Of a DNA stretch of 64,000 nt, positions 33,510 to 41,905 are shown in pieces. Source of the stretch: Hoeflea_A sp965249925 (GTDB lineage Bacteria; Pseudomonadota; Alphaproteobacteria; Rhizobiales; Rhizobiaceae). Made by a program: the position numbers and the translations under genes. The stretch spans positions 5,766,001 through 5,830,000 of the forward strand of contig OZ252260.1 in NCBI GenBank assembly GCA_965249925.1, written 5' to 3'. The notes below the pieces were generated by a model. It ran no database searches, was not told the origin of the DNA, and saw nothing but the letters and a program-made list of their open reading frames with translations. Each line of letters opens with the position of its first letter. Position 1 is the first letter of the stretch.

Positions 33510-34247
33510 TCAAACCGCGCCACCCATCACCACGAGATGAACCGTCACCACCTGGTCCGCAGCGAAGTGCAGTTCCTTCTCCGGATTGTATTGCGCAAGC
33601 ACCAGCTCCTGGGCATTCCAACGGATGAACCGTTTGACATAAGCCATAATGGGTCCATGCTCTTCCACCTGAATCTGTGCCACGACGAAATCCCCGCGAC
33701 GTACTCGCTTGACGGGATTGACGAAAACGATCTCGCCATCGAAGTAGCGCGGTTCCATGGACTCACCGGCAACATAAACAGCATAGGCACCGGCAACCGA
33801 CGACAGGCTTGGCGGAGCAAACACGTCTTCAAGCCTGTTGCCGTTCATAACAAACTCACCATCCATGCCGCCGACGGCCTGGCCGTACACCGGGATCTTC
33901 GTGCTCGGATCGGGCAGGGTGTCACCCAGCCGAGCGTTGGCCGGCGAGGGATCAACACGACCCGCAGAGCGATGATTAGATTGCAAAGCCATGTCGGTTG
34001 CAACCGAATTGTCCCGTCGCGATTCACCCAGCCGGGCCATGACCAGTGTTGACCCATCGTCGTCACCGAACATCAGTCGCGATGCAGCGACACCCAGATG
34101 CGGAGCTAGCCGCTCCGCCCAATCTTTGGTCAGTTGCCTTTCGCCGGCCTCAAGGCGCCGGATCTGCGGCTGGGATGTTGCGACAAGACGTGCCAATTCT
34201 GCCTGCGTGAGCCCGCGAGCCTCCCGCAACGATCGGATCATGTTCAT
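33510..34247 (-). CDS. HTH repressor with S24 (LexA/CI-type) peptidase domain
   Basis: This 245-residue protein combines an XRE-type helix-turn-helix at residues 5-40 (LREARGLTQAELARLVATSQ) with a C-terminal S24 domain containing AGESMEPRYFDGEIVFVNP (nucleophilic Ser) and AYVKRF (general-base Lys). Phage CI/C2-type repressors have this build and cleave themselves with RecA help after DNA damage. ATG 34247 is chosen because GGAGG lies five bases upstream. A LexA-type box lies in the divergent intergenic region. It may be a prophage-derived repressor or a chromosomal stress regulator. Confidence 0.85.
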   Translation of the reverse strand: MNMIRSLREARGLTQAELARLVATSQPQIRRLEAGERQLTKDWAERLAPHLGVAASRLMFGDDDGSTLVMARLGESRRDNSVATDMALQSNHRSAGRVDPSPANARLGDTLPDPSTKIPVYGQAVGGMDGEFVMNGNRLEDVFAPPSLSSVAGAYAVYVAGESMEPRYFDGEIVFVNPVKRVRRGDFVVAQIQVEEHGPIMAYVKRFIRWNAQELVLAQYNPEKELHFAADQVVTVHLVVMGGAV

Positions 34248-34307
34248 ACCGGCCTCCATCGCACGCACCATTGCGGCACTAAAAAGTCCATAATGGTATT
34301 GTGGAAT

Positions 34308-34332
34308 TGACATATTATACCAAAGTGACATA
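34308..34332 (-). promoter_or_regulatory. Promoter/operator candidate of the S24 repressor gene
   Basis: On the minus strand TTGCTT is followed after 15 bases by a perfect TATAAT (complement of 34314-34319). Two TGACATA copies 18 bases apart overlap this box, a spacing suited to repressor binding on neighbouring faces. Autorepression by the S24 protein is a reasonable reading. Confidence 0.45.
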
Positions 34333-34482
34333 CTAAGCAAATCGTCCGATTGTCCTTCAAAACGGGGTTCTCCACATGACGCAGCGATCCTCTTCTTCGG
34401 GAACCGGTAAGGCGACTGGGGAGGAGGAAGAGATCCGGAGAGCGGATCCGAAATCGGCTGTGGTTTTGTGTTTTTGCAAAGA

Positions 34483-34510
34483 GAACAAAAAGGGAACAAA
34501 TGGGTATACT
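34483..34510 (+). promoter_or_regulatory. LexA-type (SOS) box with overlapping promoter
   Basis: GAAC (34483-34486), seven bases, GAAC (34494-34497) matches the alphaproteobacterial LexA operator GTTC-N7-GTTC read on the other strand. A TATACT -10 hexamer follows at 34505-34510, so the box covers the place of the -35 element, as expected for repression. Transcription would run rightward into the HTH-like gene at 34744. Confidence 0.6.
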
Positions 34511-34743
34511 GGCTATGATTCGTCACTTGGCCGCCGTCTGTTTTCGCGTGAGCTCGGGCTGGAACGGGTCTGGCGAGACGTGGTCGATTTTGGTGACCCC
34601 AAGTCCAGCGGCAGCGGCGACGGGTGGGGCCACAAACGTGTGTCCGTTCCACGGGTTTCCATTCTGGATGGCCCGTGCAGGTGCTGGAACGGATTTGCCG
34701 ATGCAAACAAGCGGCGTTCAACTGATTTTCGGCAGGAGTGATT

Positions 34744-35178
34744 ATGCAAGCGACAGGTATTCCCGACAAACCTATCATCGCAACAAAGCTCGCCGCACGA
34801 AACGACAGAGTCGACCGGCGTCTGGCGATTTCCCGGGAAGCGCAGGCCCAATTGCTTGAGCTATACGCGGGCGGCGCTGAAACACGCGGTCTGGCCGAGC
34901 GGTTCGGGGTTCAGGAGAACTATATCCGCAAGCTTGCCAGCCGGCATGGTATCCGCAAGGGTCAGCGCACTCACGAGCCTGCATCCCATGCGAAACGCCG
35001 GGTTGTGCCGTTGCACAACCAGCATGTGGACGCCTACAAGCGGGCACATCGCGGATTTGACCTGCCGCACCACCTCGAGCCCGCCTACACCCAGTTGCTG
35101 ATCAGTGGTCTGAGCCGACGCGCGGCGGCGCAGCAGCTTGGTCTTCTGCCAACGGAAACGACATCGTCGGTCGAGTAG
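34744..35178 (+). CDS. HTH-like protein of unknown function
   Basis: This 144-residue, basic protein matches no family I recognise. A helix-turn-helix-like stretch, AQLLELYAGGAETRGLAERFGVQ continuing to ENYIRKLASRHGI, lies near residues 36-70, and a second, LLISGLSRRAAAQQLGLL, near the C-terminus; both resemble resolvase/transposase or sigma-like HTH units. ATG 34744 follows AGGAG with five bases spacing. It lies downstream of the LexA-type promoter and beside the S24 repressor, so a DNA-binding role in a stress or phage-derived switch is plausible but unproven. Confidence 0.6.
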   Translation: MQATGIPDKPIIATKLAARNDRVDRRLAISREAQAQLLELYAGGAETRGLAERFGVQENYIRKLASRHGIRKGQRTHEPASHAKRRVVPLHNQHVDAYKRAHRGFDLPHHLEPAYTQLLISGLSRRAAAQQLGLLPTETTSSVE

Positions 35179-35199
35179 TGGCGCCGGCAGACGGGTTAC

Positions 35200-36321
35200 C
35201 TAGTGGCGGGTCGCCAGACTGTTGTCCAACAGCGTTTTCCAGGAGGACTGTTCGCCGGGGTCGCCCTGATGCAAGAATGCCGTCCACTTGACGGGGAGGT
35301 CGCCCTGCGGCGGATCGGTCGGATCGTACCAGCACCCGTGGTCGCGCAGATCGGCGAGGAACGCGGCCTGGCTGATATGACAGCCGGAGAAATCGCAGTA
35401 CACGAACCCGTTGATGAAGGGCCGTTCCGGATTGTAGCGCAGGACCCGGCAGCGGGTGAGCAGGCAGGAAGAGCCGAAGCTGTCATCGACGATGGTGCAA
35501 TCCACCAGCTTCACCGCGTTGCACCATATTCCGTTGTGGTGTCCGCTGCCATTGCTGATGATCTGTCCCTCAATGCGGCCGCCGAAGTAACGGCTCAGCT
35601 TGACGCCGCCGACGAGACGCCAGCGTGGTTCCGGTGTTGCGGCGCCGGACTGATCCGTTGCATCCGTGTCGGAGGAGTCACGCGGGGCAGCCGCGAATGC
35701 CAGTTTTCTATCACAATAGCGTCCGATCATGCCGCATTTGCTCAGCGCTTCAGCCGTAGCCCTGCATTCCTCGCCCGCATGACTGTGTCCAAAGCGGGTC
35801 TGCATGTGATCGGCAAGATGTTCCAAGGCGGTAACGGCAAGCTCTTCGTCGGATCCCAGCGCGACAGCCTCCAAGGCAGCGATTCCGACCAATCGGCGCG
35901 GTTCGTCGCCGGCGCGAAGCAGCTTGACACCGCTCGCGAAAAGACTCTCCGGATTCGGCCGGTCGGCGCGGCGAATGCGTTCGATGAGTTGCTGAGTGCT
36001 GGGGCGGTACGGCCGTGTTTCGGGAACTGTGGAGCTCATCGCATGAACAGCGTGACTGACCGGTTTCGTCCTGCCGCGGGTCGCAAAAACGCTAAGCGAA
36101 AGCAGAGCGGCGAGAACGGCGAATGCCATTGCCAAAACGTCGATGCTGACAAGTTCCGGAACATTCAAATCCGTCAGACGTTTCATCAGGGTTTCGACGG
36201 CCGGCACTGCCGGCTGCTGTGCGCGAGCCGCCTGCAAACCGAGCATAGGGACAGTGATCAATGCCAGGATGGCGTGAACAGCTCCGGCCTGTTGGCGACA
36301 CCACAACGCTTGCAACCCCAT
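35200..36321 (-). CDS. Membrane protein with pentapeptide-like C-terminal region
   Basis: This 373-residue protein is of unknown function. Two hydrophobic segments (about residues 14-33 and 58-80) anchor it in the inner membrane; between them lies a short loop with QQPAVPAVETLMKRLTDL. A helical middle part (PNPESLFASGVKLLRAGDEPRR onward) precedes a C-terminal region rich in short beta turns (VKLVDCTIVDDSF, YCDFSGCHISQAAF) resembling pentapeptide-repeat proteins. GGGGGA lies upstream of the ATG. It is convergent with the HTH-like gene. Confidence 0.7.
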   Translation of the reverse strand: MGLQALWCRQQAGAVHAILALITVPMLGLQAARAQQPAVPAVETLMKRLTDLNVPELVSIDVLAMAFAVLAALLSLSVFATRGRTKPVSHAVHAMSSTVPETRPYRPSTQQLIERIRRADRPNPESLFASGVKLLRAGDEPRRLVGIAALEAVALGSDEELAVTALEHLADHMQTRFGHSHAGEECRATAEALSKCGMIGRYCDRKLAFAAAPRDSSDTDATDQSGAATPEPRWRLVGGVKLSRYFGGRIEGQIISNGSGHHNGIWCNAVKLVDCTIVDDSFGSSCLLTRCRVLRYNPERPFINGFVYCDFSGCHISQAAFLADLRDHGCWYDPTDPPQGDLPVKWTAFLHQGDPGEQSSWKTLLDNSLATRH

Positions 36322-36474
36322 CGCTTCCCCCGATCCCTGGTGACTGCTGACCTGTGTCTGTCGTTGTGCAGGCCAATTGGGAAAGAACGGCGGCGGCCGA
36401 CTTCAACTTTTGTAACGTGCCGATATGGCGGAGCAGTTGAAAAGATGGGGCAGTGATAGACAGAGGTAATCCGT

Positions 36475-36972
36475 TTGAAAACCAATCATCCCACTGAGCC
36501 TTCCGGGCGCAACAGAACCAAACGGTCGGGGCAACCTTGCGATATCCATCGGATCGCCCGACAGTGCGGCGTCAAATTGACGGATGGTTCAAAGTTCTAT
36601 CGATCGGCGCGTGGTGCACATGAGTGCTTTTCTCCGGCGACCTTGCGCCGTATCGGCCGCGCTCACGGCGCCGGTCACCTCGCTCTGGTGCTTCGCCTGA
36701 TTGTCGAAACCCGCGGCAATGCAGCTGAGCTTTATTCGGAAACGCTGTGGGCCATTTCTGAGCTTCTGCACAACCGACCGGAACTTCTGGATCGCGGCGT
36801 GGAGTTGTTCGACGCTTTTGACACCGTCGATCTGCAGGCCGTCCGCCAGAAAGCCAAGGCGATTGCCAGCGGGCTGCCTGTCAGCCACGCAATGCGGATC
36901 CTGATTGCCGACCAGTTGGAAAAGACGCCTTCATCGGATTCTTTACCGAACGATACACTGGTCGTGTCATGA
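36475..36972 (+). CDS. Hypothetical protein
   Basis: This 165-residue protein starts with TTG. I do not recognise a family. The middle shows a helix-rich stretch (LRRIGRAHGAGHLALVLRLI, then TLWAISELLHNRPELLDRGVELFDAFDTVDL) that could be a helical binding domain, and the basic N-terminus might bind nucleic acid. Its last six bases overlap the end of the EamA transporter gene. Position next to the S24/HTH genes hints at a common origin, but nothing in the sequence proves it. Confidence 0.55.
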   Translation: MKTNHPTEPSGRNRTKRSGQPCDIHRIARQCGVKLTDGSKFYRSARGAHECFSPATLRRIGRAHGAGHLALVLRLIVETRGNAAELYSETLWAISELLHNRPELLDRGVELFDAFDTVDLQAVRQKAKAIASGLPVSHAMRILIADQLEKTPSSDSLPNDTLVVS

Positions 36973-37851
36973 CTCCTTTGGCACAGGCGTGCGGGACGGG
37001 ACCCGTTCGAGTAGGATGAATCCCACGCCAAGGATGACGATGGCGCCGCCAATGGCAATGTGCGGTGTCAATCGTTCACCGAGAAACACGACGCCTCCGA
37101 AAATCGACGAGACCGGCAGCAGCAAAAGGAATGGAGCGATCAGACTGACCGGGTGCTTGCGCACCAGGGAATACCAAAGCCAGTAGCCCAGAGCGGTCAT
37201 GACAAGCCCCAGATAGAGGATCGCCGACCAGACGATCCAGTTGGCGCTTTGGATCGCTTGCCAGTGGTTCGTCTCGAACAACAGCGACATCACGAAAAGC
37301 TGGGGTGTCGCAAGGACAGCGACCCAGGCAGTGACCGTCAATCCATCGATGCTTTTCAGGCCGCGCACCATGATCTGGCCGATGGCCCACGCAAATGCGC
37401 CGCCGACAACCAGCAGGATTGAAAGCCAGGCGCTGCCAAGCTTCGGTTCACCGGCGATCAGGCCGACGCCGACGAACGCGATGGCGATGCCGATCCATTT
37501 GCGGCGTCCCGGCCGCTCTCCAAGAAACAGCGCGCCGAGCAGGACGAGAAACGGCACCTCCAATTGAACAACCAGGACAGCAACCGACGCGTCGACTCCC
37601 ATAAGGCCGGTGAAGGTCAGGCTGTATTGGATGGCCGCCGAGACAAAGGCGATCTGAAACAGTTTCGACAGGTGATGAAGCGGCGGTCGCACAAACCAGA
37701 CCAGCGCCAACGCGGTTACCAGAAAGCGGAATGCCATCAGCAAAATGGGTGGAAAGTGATCGATCGCGGCTTTGGCGAATACCACGCCCATACCCCATAC
37801 AAGGGCAACACTGACCCCGAACAACACATCGACGATGGAAAGCCTGCTCAT
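36967..37851 (-). CDS. EamA/DMT-superfamily transporter
   Basis: This protein has about 294 residues with ten hydrophobic helices in two EamA repeats, the second starting near WLSILLVVGGAFAWAIGQ. Conserved turns such as FLGERPGRRKWIGIAIAFVGV and FLGERLTPHIAIGGAIVILG mark the end of each repeat. It exports or imports small metabolites. ATG 37851 is chosen; an in-frame ATG at 37899 is possible. It follows caiD by 80 bases on the same strand and may belong to the carnitine operon, whose own transporter is otherwise missing. Confidence 0.9.
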   Translation of the reverse strand: MSRLSIVDVLFGVSVALVWGMGVVFAKAAIDHFPPILLMAFRFLVTALALVWFVRPPLHHLSKLFQIAFVSAAIQYSLTFTGLMGVDASVAVLVVQLEVPFLVLLGALFLGERPGRRKWIGIAIAFVGVGLIAGEPKLGSAWLSILLVVGGAFAWAIGQIMVRGLKSIDGLTVTAWVAVLATPQLFVMSLLFETNHWQAIQSANWIVWSAILYLGLVMTALGYWLWYSLVRKHPVSLIAPFLLLLPVSSIFGGVVFLGERLTPHIAIGGAIVILGVGFILLERVPSRTPVPKES

Positions 37852-37931
37852 TGCCGATGATCCCGGTTTGAAGGCAGCGGCGATCCTGCCCGCAAACATG
37901 CGTCAGGTCAAAACCGATCGGTGCACCTGGT

Positions 37932-38717
37932 CTATTTTCCCTTCCACACCGGGTCGCGCTTTTCAGCAAAGGCTTGAAAGCCCTCCAGCAAATCCTCCGA
38001 ACCATAGAGGCGGTCGACCGTCGGGAACTGGCGACCGGTGATGCGGTCAAGCGCATCCTGAAACCGCATTGCTTCGGCTTCCCGCACTACTTCCTTGATG
38101 GCCGCGAACACCAGGGGAGGGCCACTTTCGAGCAAACGCGCGAGGGCCCAAGCTTCTTCCATCAGAGTATCTGGCGGAACGATCCGGTTGATGAGGCCCC
38201 AGCGGTGCGCCTCCTCAGCGTCAAGCCAACGCCCGGTCAGCAACATCTCCATGGCGATGTGGTAGGGGATGCGCTTGGGTAGTTTGATGGAGGCAGCATC
38301 GGCCACCGTGCCGGAGCGGATTTCGGGCAGGGCGAATGTCGCGTGTTCGGCAGCCAGGATCATGTCGCAGGAAAGTGCGAGTTCCAGTCCGCCGCCGCAG
38401 CAAATGCCGTTGACCGCAGCGACGACCGGCTTGTTCAAATCGGGCAGTTCCTGCAGGCCACCGAACCCACCAACTCCGTAGTCGCCGTCGACCGCATCGC
38501 CGCCGGCCGCGGCTTTCAAATCCCATCCCGGACAAAAGAACTTCTCACCCGAGCCGGTGAGGATGGCCACACGCAAATCCGCATCATCCCGAAAACCGGC
38601 AAACACGTCGCCCATGATGCGGCTGGTTGCGAGGTCGATGGCATTGGCCTTCGGGCGGTCGATTGTGACCTCAAGAATTCCACCCTCCCGGCGGGTCTTG
38701 ATTGGCGCATCAGTCAT
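37932..38717 (-). CDS. caiD: Carnitinyl-CoA dehydratase (crotonobetainyl-CoA hydratase)
   Basis: This 261-residue crotonase is strikingly like E. coli CaiD: ILEVTIDRPKANAID, FRDDADLRVAILTGSGEKFF, GWDLKAAAGG, GGGLELALSCD with Glu112, FALPEIRSG with Glu132, and the C-terminal signature FAEKRDPVWKGK. It interconverts crotonobetainyl-CoA and L-carnitinyl-CoA. Its ATG overlaps the stop of the ligase gene by eight bases. Together with the upstream ligase and acyl-CoA dehydrogenase it would lead gamma-butyrobetaine and crotonobetaine to L-carnitine. Confidence 0.92.
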   Translation of the reverse strand: MTDAPIKTRREGGILEVTIDRPKANAIDLATSRIMGDVFAGFRDDADLRVAILTGSGEKFFCPGWDLKAAAGGDAVDGDYGVGGFGGLQELPDLNKPVVAAVNGICCGGGLELALSCDMILAAEHATFALPEIRSGTVADAASIKLPKRIPYHIAMEMLLTGRWLDAEEAHRWGLINRIVPPDTLMEEAWALARLLESGPPLVFAAIKEVVREAEAMRFQDALDRITGRQFPTVDRLYGSEDLLEGFQAFAEKRDPVWKGK

Positions 38718-40740
38718 GATCTGCCTTTCTGACGATCAGCGCGTCGGCTGCGACGGCACGTGTGGCACCGCAGATGAGCGGGTTGATTTCGACCGCCTGC
38801 AGTCCATCCGCATGAGCGACCACGTAATCCTGAACCGCGAGAACGGCGTCAAGAATGGCATCGCGATCAGCGGCCGGTCTGCCGCGATAGCCGTTGAGCA
38901 CGGTCGCTATGCGCAGTTTGTCCAAACTGGTTGAGATCGATGCCCGATCGGCTGGAACCAACAGTGACTGACGATCTGCGAACAGCTCTGTCAGCACGCC
39001 TCCTGCCGCAAGTGTCAGCACAAATCCGTGTGCCTCGTCGTGATGCACGCCGATCAACAGTTCTGCCAGCCCGTCGACAATCATTTGTTCGACGAGGAAT
39101 GAATCTGAGCCCATGGATTGTGCCGCCTGGCGGACGGCGTCGGCGGAGCCGATATGTAGCCGGACGGCACCGTTTTCCGATTTATGGGCAAAGCCGAGCC
39201 CTTTGAGCGCCACCGGAAACCCGATGGCTGCCGCCGATTGGACAGCGTCGTCGACGGAATTGGCGACCCGTGCCTGCGGCACCTCTATGCCATATCGGGC
39301 GAGAGCCGTTTTTGCAGCGGCCTCGTCCATCGCGGTCGGTGAAACCGGAGCACCGGCCAAGGTCACCGGCTCGTTTGAGACGCGCTGCCCGCACCCGGCC
39401 GCAGCACGGATCGCCGCGCAGGCATCATCCAACCCGCACAGCGGCACGATGCCGTTCCGCATCAAGCGACAGGCAAGGGCTTCCGGCATATTCTCGGCAA
39501 GTGTCGAGACGATCGCGATCTGGCCATTGCCGCGCTGGTGGGCCTCGAGACCGGCTTGCAATACCGGGCTCCAGCCGGCGCCGTCGCAGCGATCGGCACG
39601 GGGATGATCCAGAATGAGCATCGACAGGTCGGCGTCGGTCTCCATCATGGTTGCGAATGTCTCGGCCAATGCAGCGCGATCGCCCCATATTCGCGTGTGG
39701 TAATCCAGCGGATTGGCGGGACTGACCAGCGGGCCGAGGATGGCCGAGAGCCGCTGGTCCTGGTCTTGCGAAATCGGCGGAAACTGCAACCCATAACGCT
39801 CAGCCGTGTCAGCAACGAGTCCTGCCTCTCCCCCAGAACAGCTCATTGAGACCACTTTGCGCCCTGCCAGCGGACCTGCCACGTGCAACAGTTTCAACGT
39901 CTCGAGAAACTGTGTCAGCGTATCCACTTGGGCAAAAACCAATCGGCGGAAGAGGGCCGATGCACCGGCATCGCTACCCGACAGGGCGGCGGTGTGGGTC
40001 AGCGCCGCCTGCCGGCCGGCGTCGGACGAACCGACCTTCAACACGACGACGGGCTTGCCATGACTCTCGGCCACCCGTGCCAATTGCTCAAACGCCCGCA
40101 GATCGGCGACGCCCTCAATGTGCAGGCCAAGCGCCGTCACCCGTTCATCCAGCAGAAGGGCGGATCCGATTTCGGCCAATCCGGTCTGAGCCTGATTGCC
40201 GGCGGTGACCATATAGGCGATGGGCAGACCGCGCCTTTGCATGGTGAGATTGATGGCGATATTGGAGGATTGCGCGACGATCGCGACGCCGCTTTCCACC
40301 GGCAAGCCGCCATGTTGGTCAGGCCAAAGAAGCGCGCGATCGAGATAATTGATGAAGCCGTAGCAATTGGGTCCGAGGATCGCCAGTTCTCCGGCCGCGT
40401 GCAGCAATTGTGTTTGCAGAGCGACACCGTCATGGTGTTCGCGGAAGCCGCTGGCAAAACAGACGGCGCCACCGGCACCCATGTTACGCATGCCGTTCAC
40501 GACATCCACCGTCGCGTGACGGTTGACCCCAATAAAGACGGCGTCCGGAGCGTCTGGCAGTGCCTCCAGGCCGGAATAAGCCTGCTCGCCGCCGACCGTC
40601 TCCCGCGTCGGGTGGACAGGCCAAACCGGTCCCTTAAACCCGAGTTTTCGGTTTTGTTCGACGACCGCTTCGCACCATGCACCGCCGCCGACGACGGCGA
40701 TCGAACGGGGTCGCAGGAGCCGTGTCAGCCGGTGCGCCAC
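38710..40740 (-). CDS. ADP-forming acyl-CoA synthetase (acetate-CoA ligase NDP-forming family)
   Basis: This 676-residue protein has a CoA-binding Rossmann domain (SIAVVGGG, residues 13-20), two succinyl-CoA-ligase-like domains with the phosphohistidine motif ALTHTAALSGSD (His249), and a C-terminal ATP-grasp domain (GFPVALKGLGFAHKSENG, then LLIGVHHDEAHGFVLTLAAGG). GTG 40740 is taken as start because it lies one base after the upstream stop with GGAG in front; in-frame codons further upstream fall inside the acyl-CoA dehydrogenase. In this operon it probably activates gamma-butyrobetaine or crotonobetaine, a job done by AMP-forming CaiC in enterobacteria. Confidence 0.88.
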   Translation of the reverse strand: MAHRLTRLLRPRSIAVVGGGAWCEAVVEQNRKLGFKGPVWPVHPTRETVGGEQAYSGLEALPDAPDAVFIGVNRHATVDVVNGMRNMGAGGAVCFASGFREHHDGVALQTQLLHAAGELAILGPNCYGFINYLDRALLWPDQHGGLPVESGVAIVAQSSNIAINLTMQRRGLPIAYMVTAGNQAQTGLAEIGSALLLDERVTALGLHIEGVADLRAFEQLARVAESHGKPVVVLKVGSSDAGRQAALTHTAALSGSDAGASALFRRLVFAQVDTLTQFLETLKLLHVAGPLAGRKVVSMSCSGGEAGLVADTAERYGLQFPPISQDQDQRLSAILGPLVSPANPLDYHTRIWGDRAALAETFATMMETDADLSMLILDHPRADRCDGAGWSPVLQAGLEAHQRGNGQIAIVSTLAENMPEALACRLMRNGIVPLCGLDDACAAIRAAAGCGQRVSNEPVTLAGAPVSPTAMDEAAAKTALARYGIEVPQARVANSVDDAVQSAAAIGFPVALKGLGFAHKSENGAVRLHIGSADAVRQAAQSMGSDSFLVEQMIVDGLAELLIGVHHDEAHGFVLTLAAGGVLTELFADRQSLLVPADRASISTSLDKLRIATVLNGYRGRPAADRDAILDAVLAVQDYVVAHADGLQAVEINPLICGATRAVAADALIVRKADHD

Positions 40741-40741
40741 T

Positions 40742-41905
40742 TCAGGCTCCGAGCGGCCGCAACAGATCGCGTCCGATGATGTGACGCTGAATCTCCGAGG
40801 TCCCGTCCCAAATGCGCTCGACCCGGGCGTCACGCCAGAAACGCTCCAGCGGCAGGTCACTCATCAGACCCATGCCGCCGAAGATCTGGATGGCAGCATC
40901 GGTCACCCGCGCCAGCATTTCGGTTGCGTAAACCTTGGCGCTGGCAATTTCCCGATTGGCCGGCAACCCCTGATCGAGCCGCCAAGCGGCCGACAGGGTC
41001 AGCCAATCGGACGCGTCGATTTCGGTGATCATGTCGGCAAGCGGGAAGGCAACGCCCTGGAAGCGACCGATGGGCTGGCCGAACTGGCGGCGCTCAGCGG
41101 CATAGTTCAACGCCATGTCAAAGGCTCGGCGGGCCCGGCCGACAGCCATGGCGGCGACGGTCAGTCGGGTCGCATAAAGCCATTCGTTCATCACCGCAAA
41201 GCCGCCGTCCACCTCACCGAGAACCTGTTCCTGAGGCAGCCGGCACGCATCGAATTCGAGGATCATGTTGCGGTATCCTCGGTGCGACACGGACCGGTAG
41301 CCCTCACGGATGGTAAAGCCCGGTGTGCCTCGGTCGACCAGAAACGCAGTAATCCGTTTTTTCGGACCCTTCGGCGTCTGGTCCTCGCCGCTTGCTACGA
41401 AGACAATGACAAAGTCAGCATGCTCGGCGCCCGAAATGAAATGCTTCGTTCCGTTCAGGATCCAGTCGGCTCCGCTGCGCGTGGCCGAGCATTTCATGCC
41501 GCGAATATCGGAACCGGCATCCGGTTCGGTCATTGCCAACGCATCCATGCGTTCACCCCGAACAGCCGGCAACAGATAACGCTCGATCTGGTCGTCGCGG
41601 CACGCCATCAGAATGTTTTGCGGTCGACCGAAGAAATGCGTCAACGCCATGCTGCCGCGGCCGAGCTCCCGCTCGACAAGCGCAAAGTCCAGGTGCGACA
41701 GGCCGGCGCCGCCAACACTTTCAGGAAAATTACAGGCATAGAATCCGAGGTCGATCGTCTTCTGTTTGATCGATGCTGCGACCTTCTCCGGCACCTCTCC
41801 TGTGCGTTCGACCTCATCTTCGTGTGGGTAGATCTCGTTTTCGACGAAGCTGCGCACCGTCGAAACGATCATCTCCTGTTCATCGGTCAATCCGAAATCC
41901 ATCAT
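40742..41905 (-). CDS. Acyl-CoA dehydrogenase, probably gamma-butyrobetainyl-CoA dehydrogenase
   Basis: This 387-residue flavoenzyme has the usual domains: AMTEPDAGSDIRGMKCSATR (FAD/substrate binding, near residue 130), the middle beta domain, RRQFGQPIGRFQGVAFPLADM near 269 and QIFGGMGLMSD, ending with WDGTSEIQRHIIGRDLL. The position of the usual EGT glutamate is Asp here (WDGT). It would form the 2,3-double bond of gamma-butyrobetainyl-CoA. Its ATG overlaps the stop of the dehydrogenase-thioesterase gene (ATGA). Confidence 0.9.
   Translation of the reverse strand: MMDFGLTDEQEMIVSTVRSFVENEIYPHEDEVERTGEVPEKVAASIKQKTIDLGFYACNFPESVGGAGLSHLDFALVERELGRGSMALTHFFGRPQNILMACRDDQIERYLLPAVRGERMDALAMTEPDAGSDIRGMKCSATRSGADWILNGTKHFISGAEHADFVIVFVASGEDQTPKGPKKRITAFLVDRGTPGFTIREGYRSVSHRGYRNMILEFDACRLPQEQVLGEVDGGFAVMNEWLYATRLTVAAMAVGRARRAFDMALNYAAERRQFGQPIGRFQGVAFPLADMITEIDASDWLTLSAAWRLDQGLPANREIASAKVYATEMLARVTDAAIQIFGGMGLMSDLPLERFWRDARVERIWDGTSEIQRHIIGRDLLRPLGA

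Larger units (their letters stand above)
34248..34743. other. Long intergenic region between the S24 repressor and the HTH-like gene
   Basis: No convincing gene is seen in these 496 bases. On the repressor side there is a TATAAT-type -10 box for the minus strand (complement of 34314-34319), a direct repeat TGACATA at 34308 and 34326, and an inverted repeat TGGTAT/ATACCA (34294-34299, 34317-34322). The right part contains the LexA-type promoter described separately. A 119-codon frame opening at 34500 has unremarkable codon use and no family resemblance, so it is left uncalled; it overlaps the HTH-like gene. Confidence 0.6.

Noticed and set aside
34376..34859. Two overlapping plus-strand frames (34376-34741 and 34500-34859) next to the LexA-type box
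   Set aside because: Neither has a family resemblance, and the second overlaps the better supported gene at 34744 by over 100 bases. A very short SOS peptide starting near 34500 cannot be excluded.
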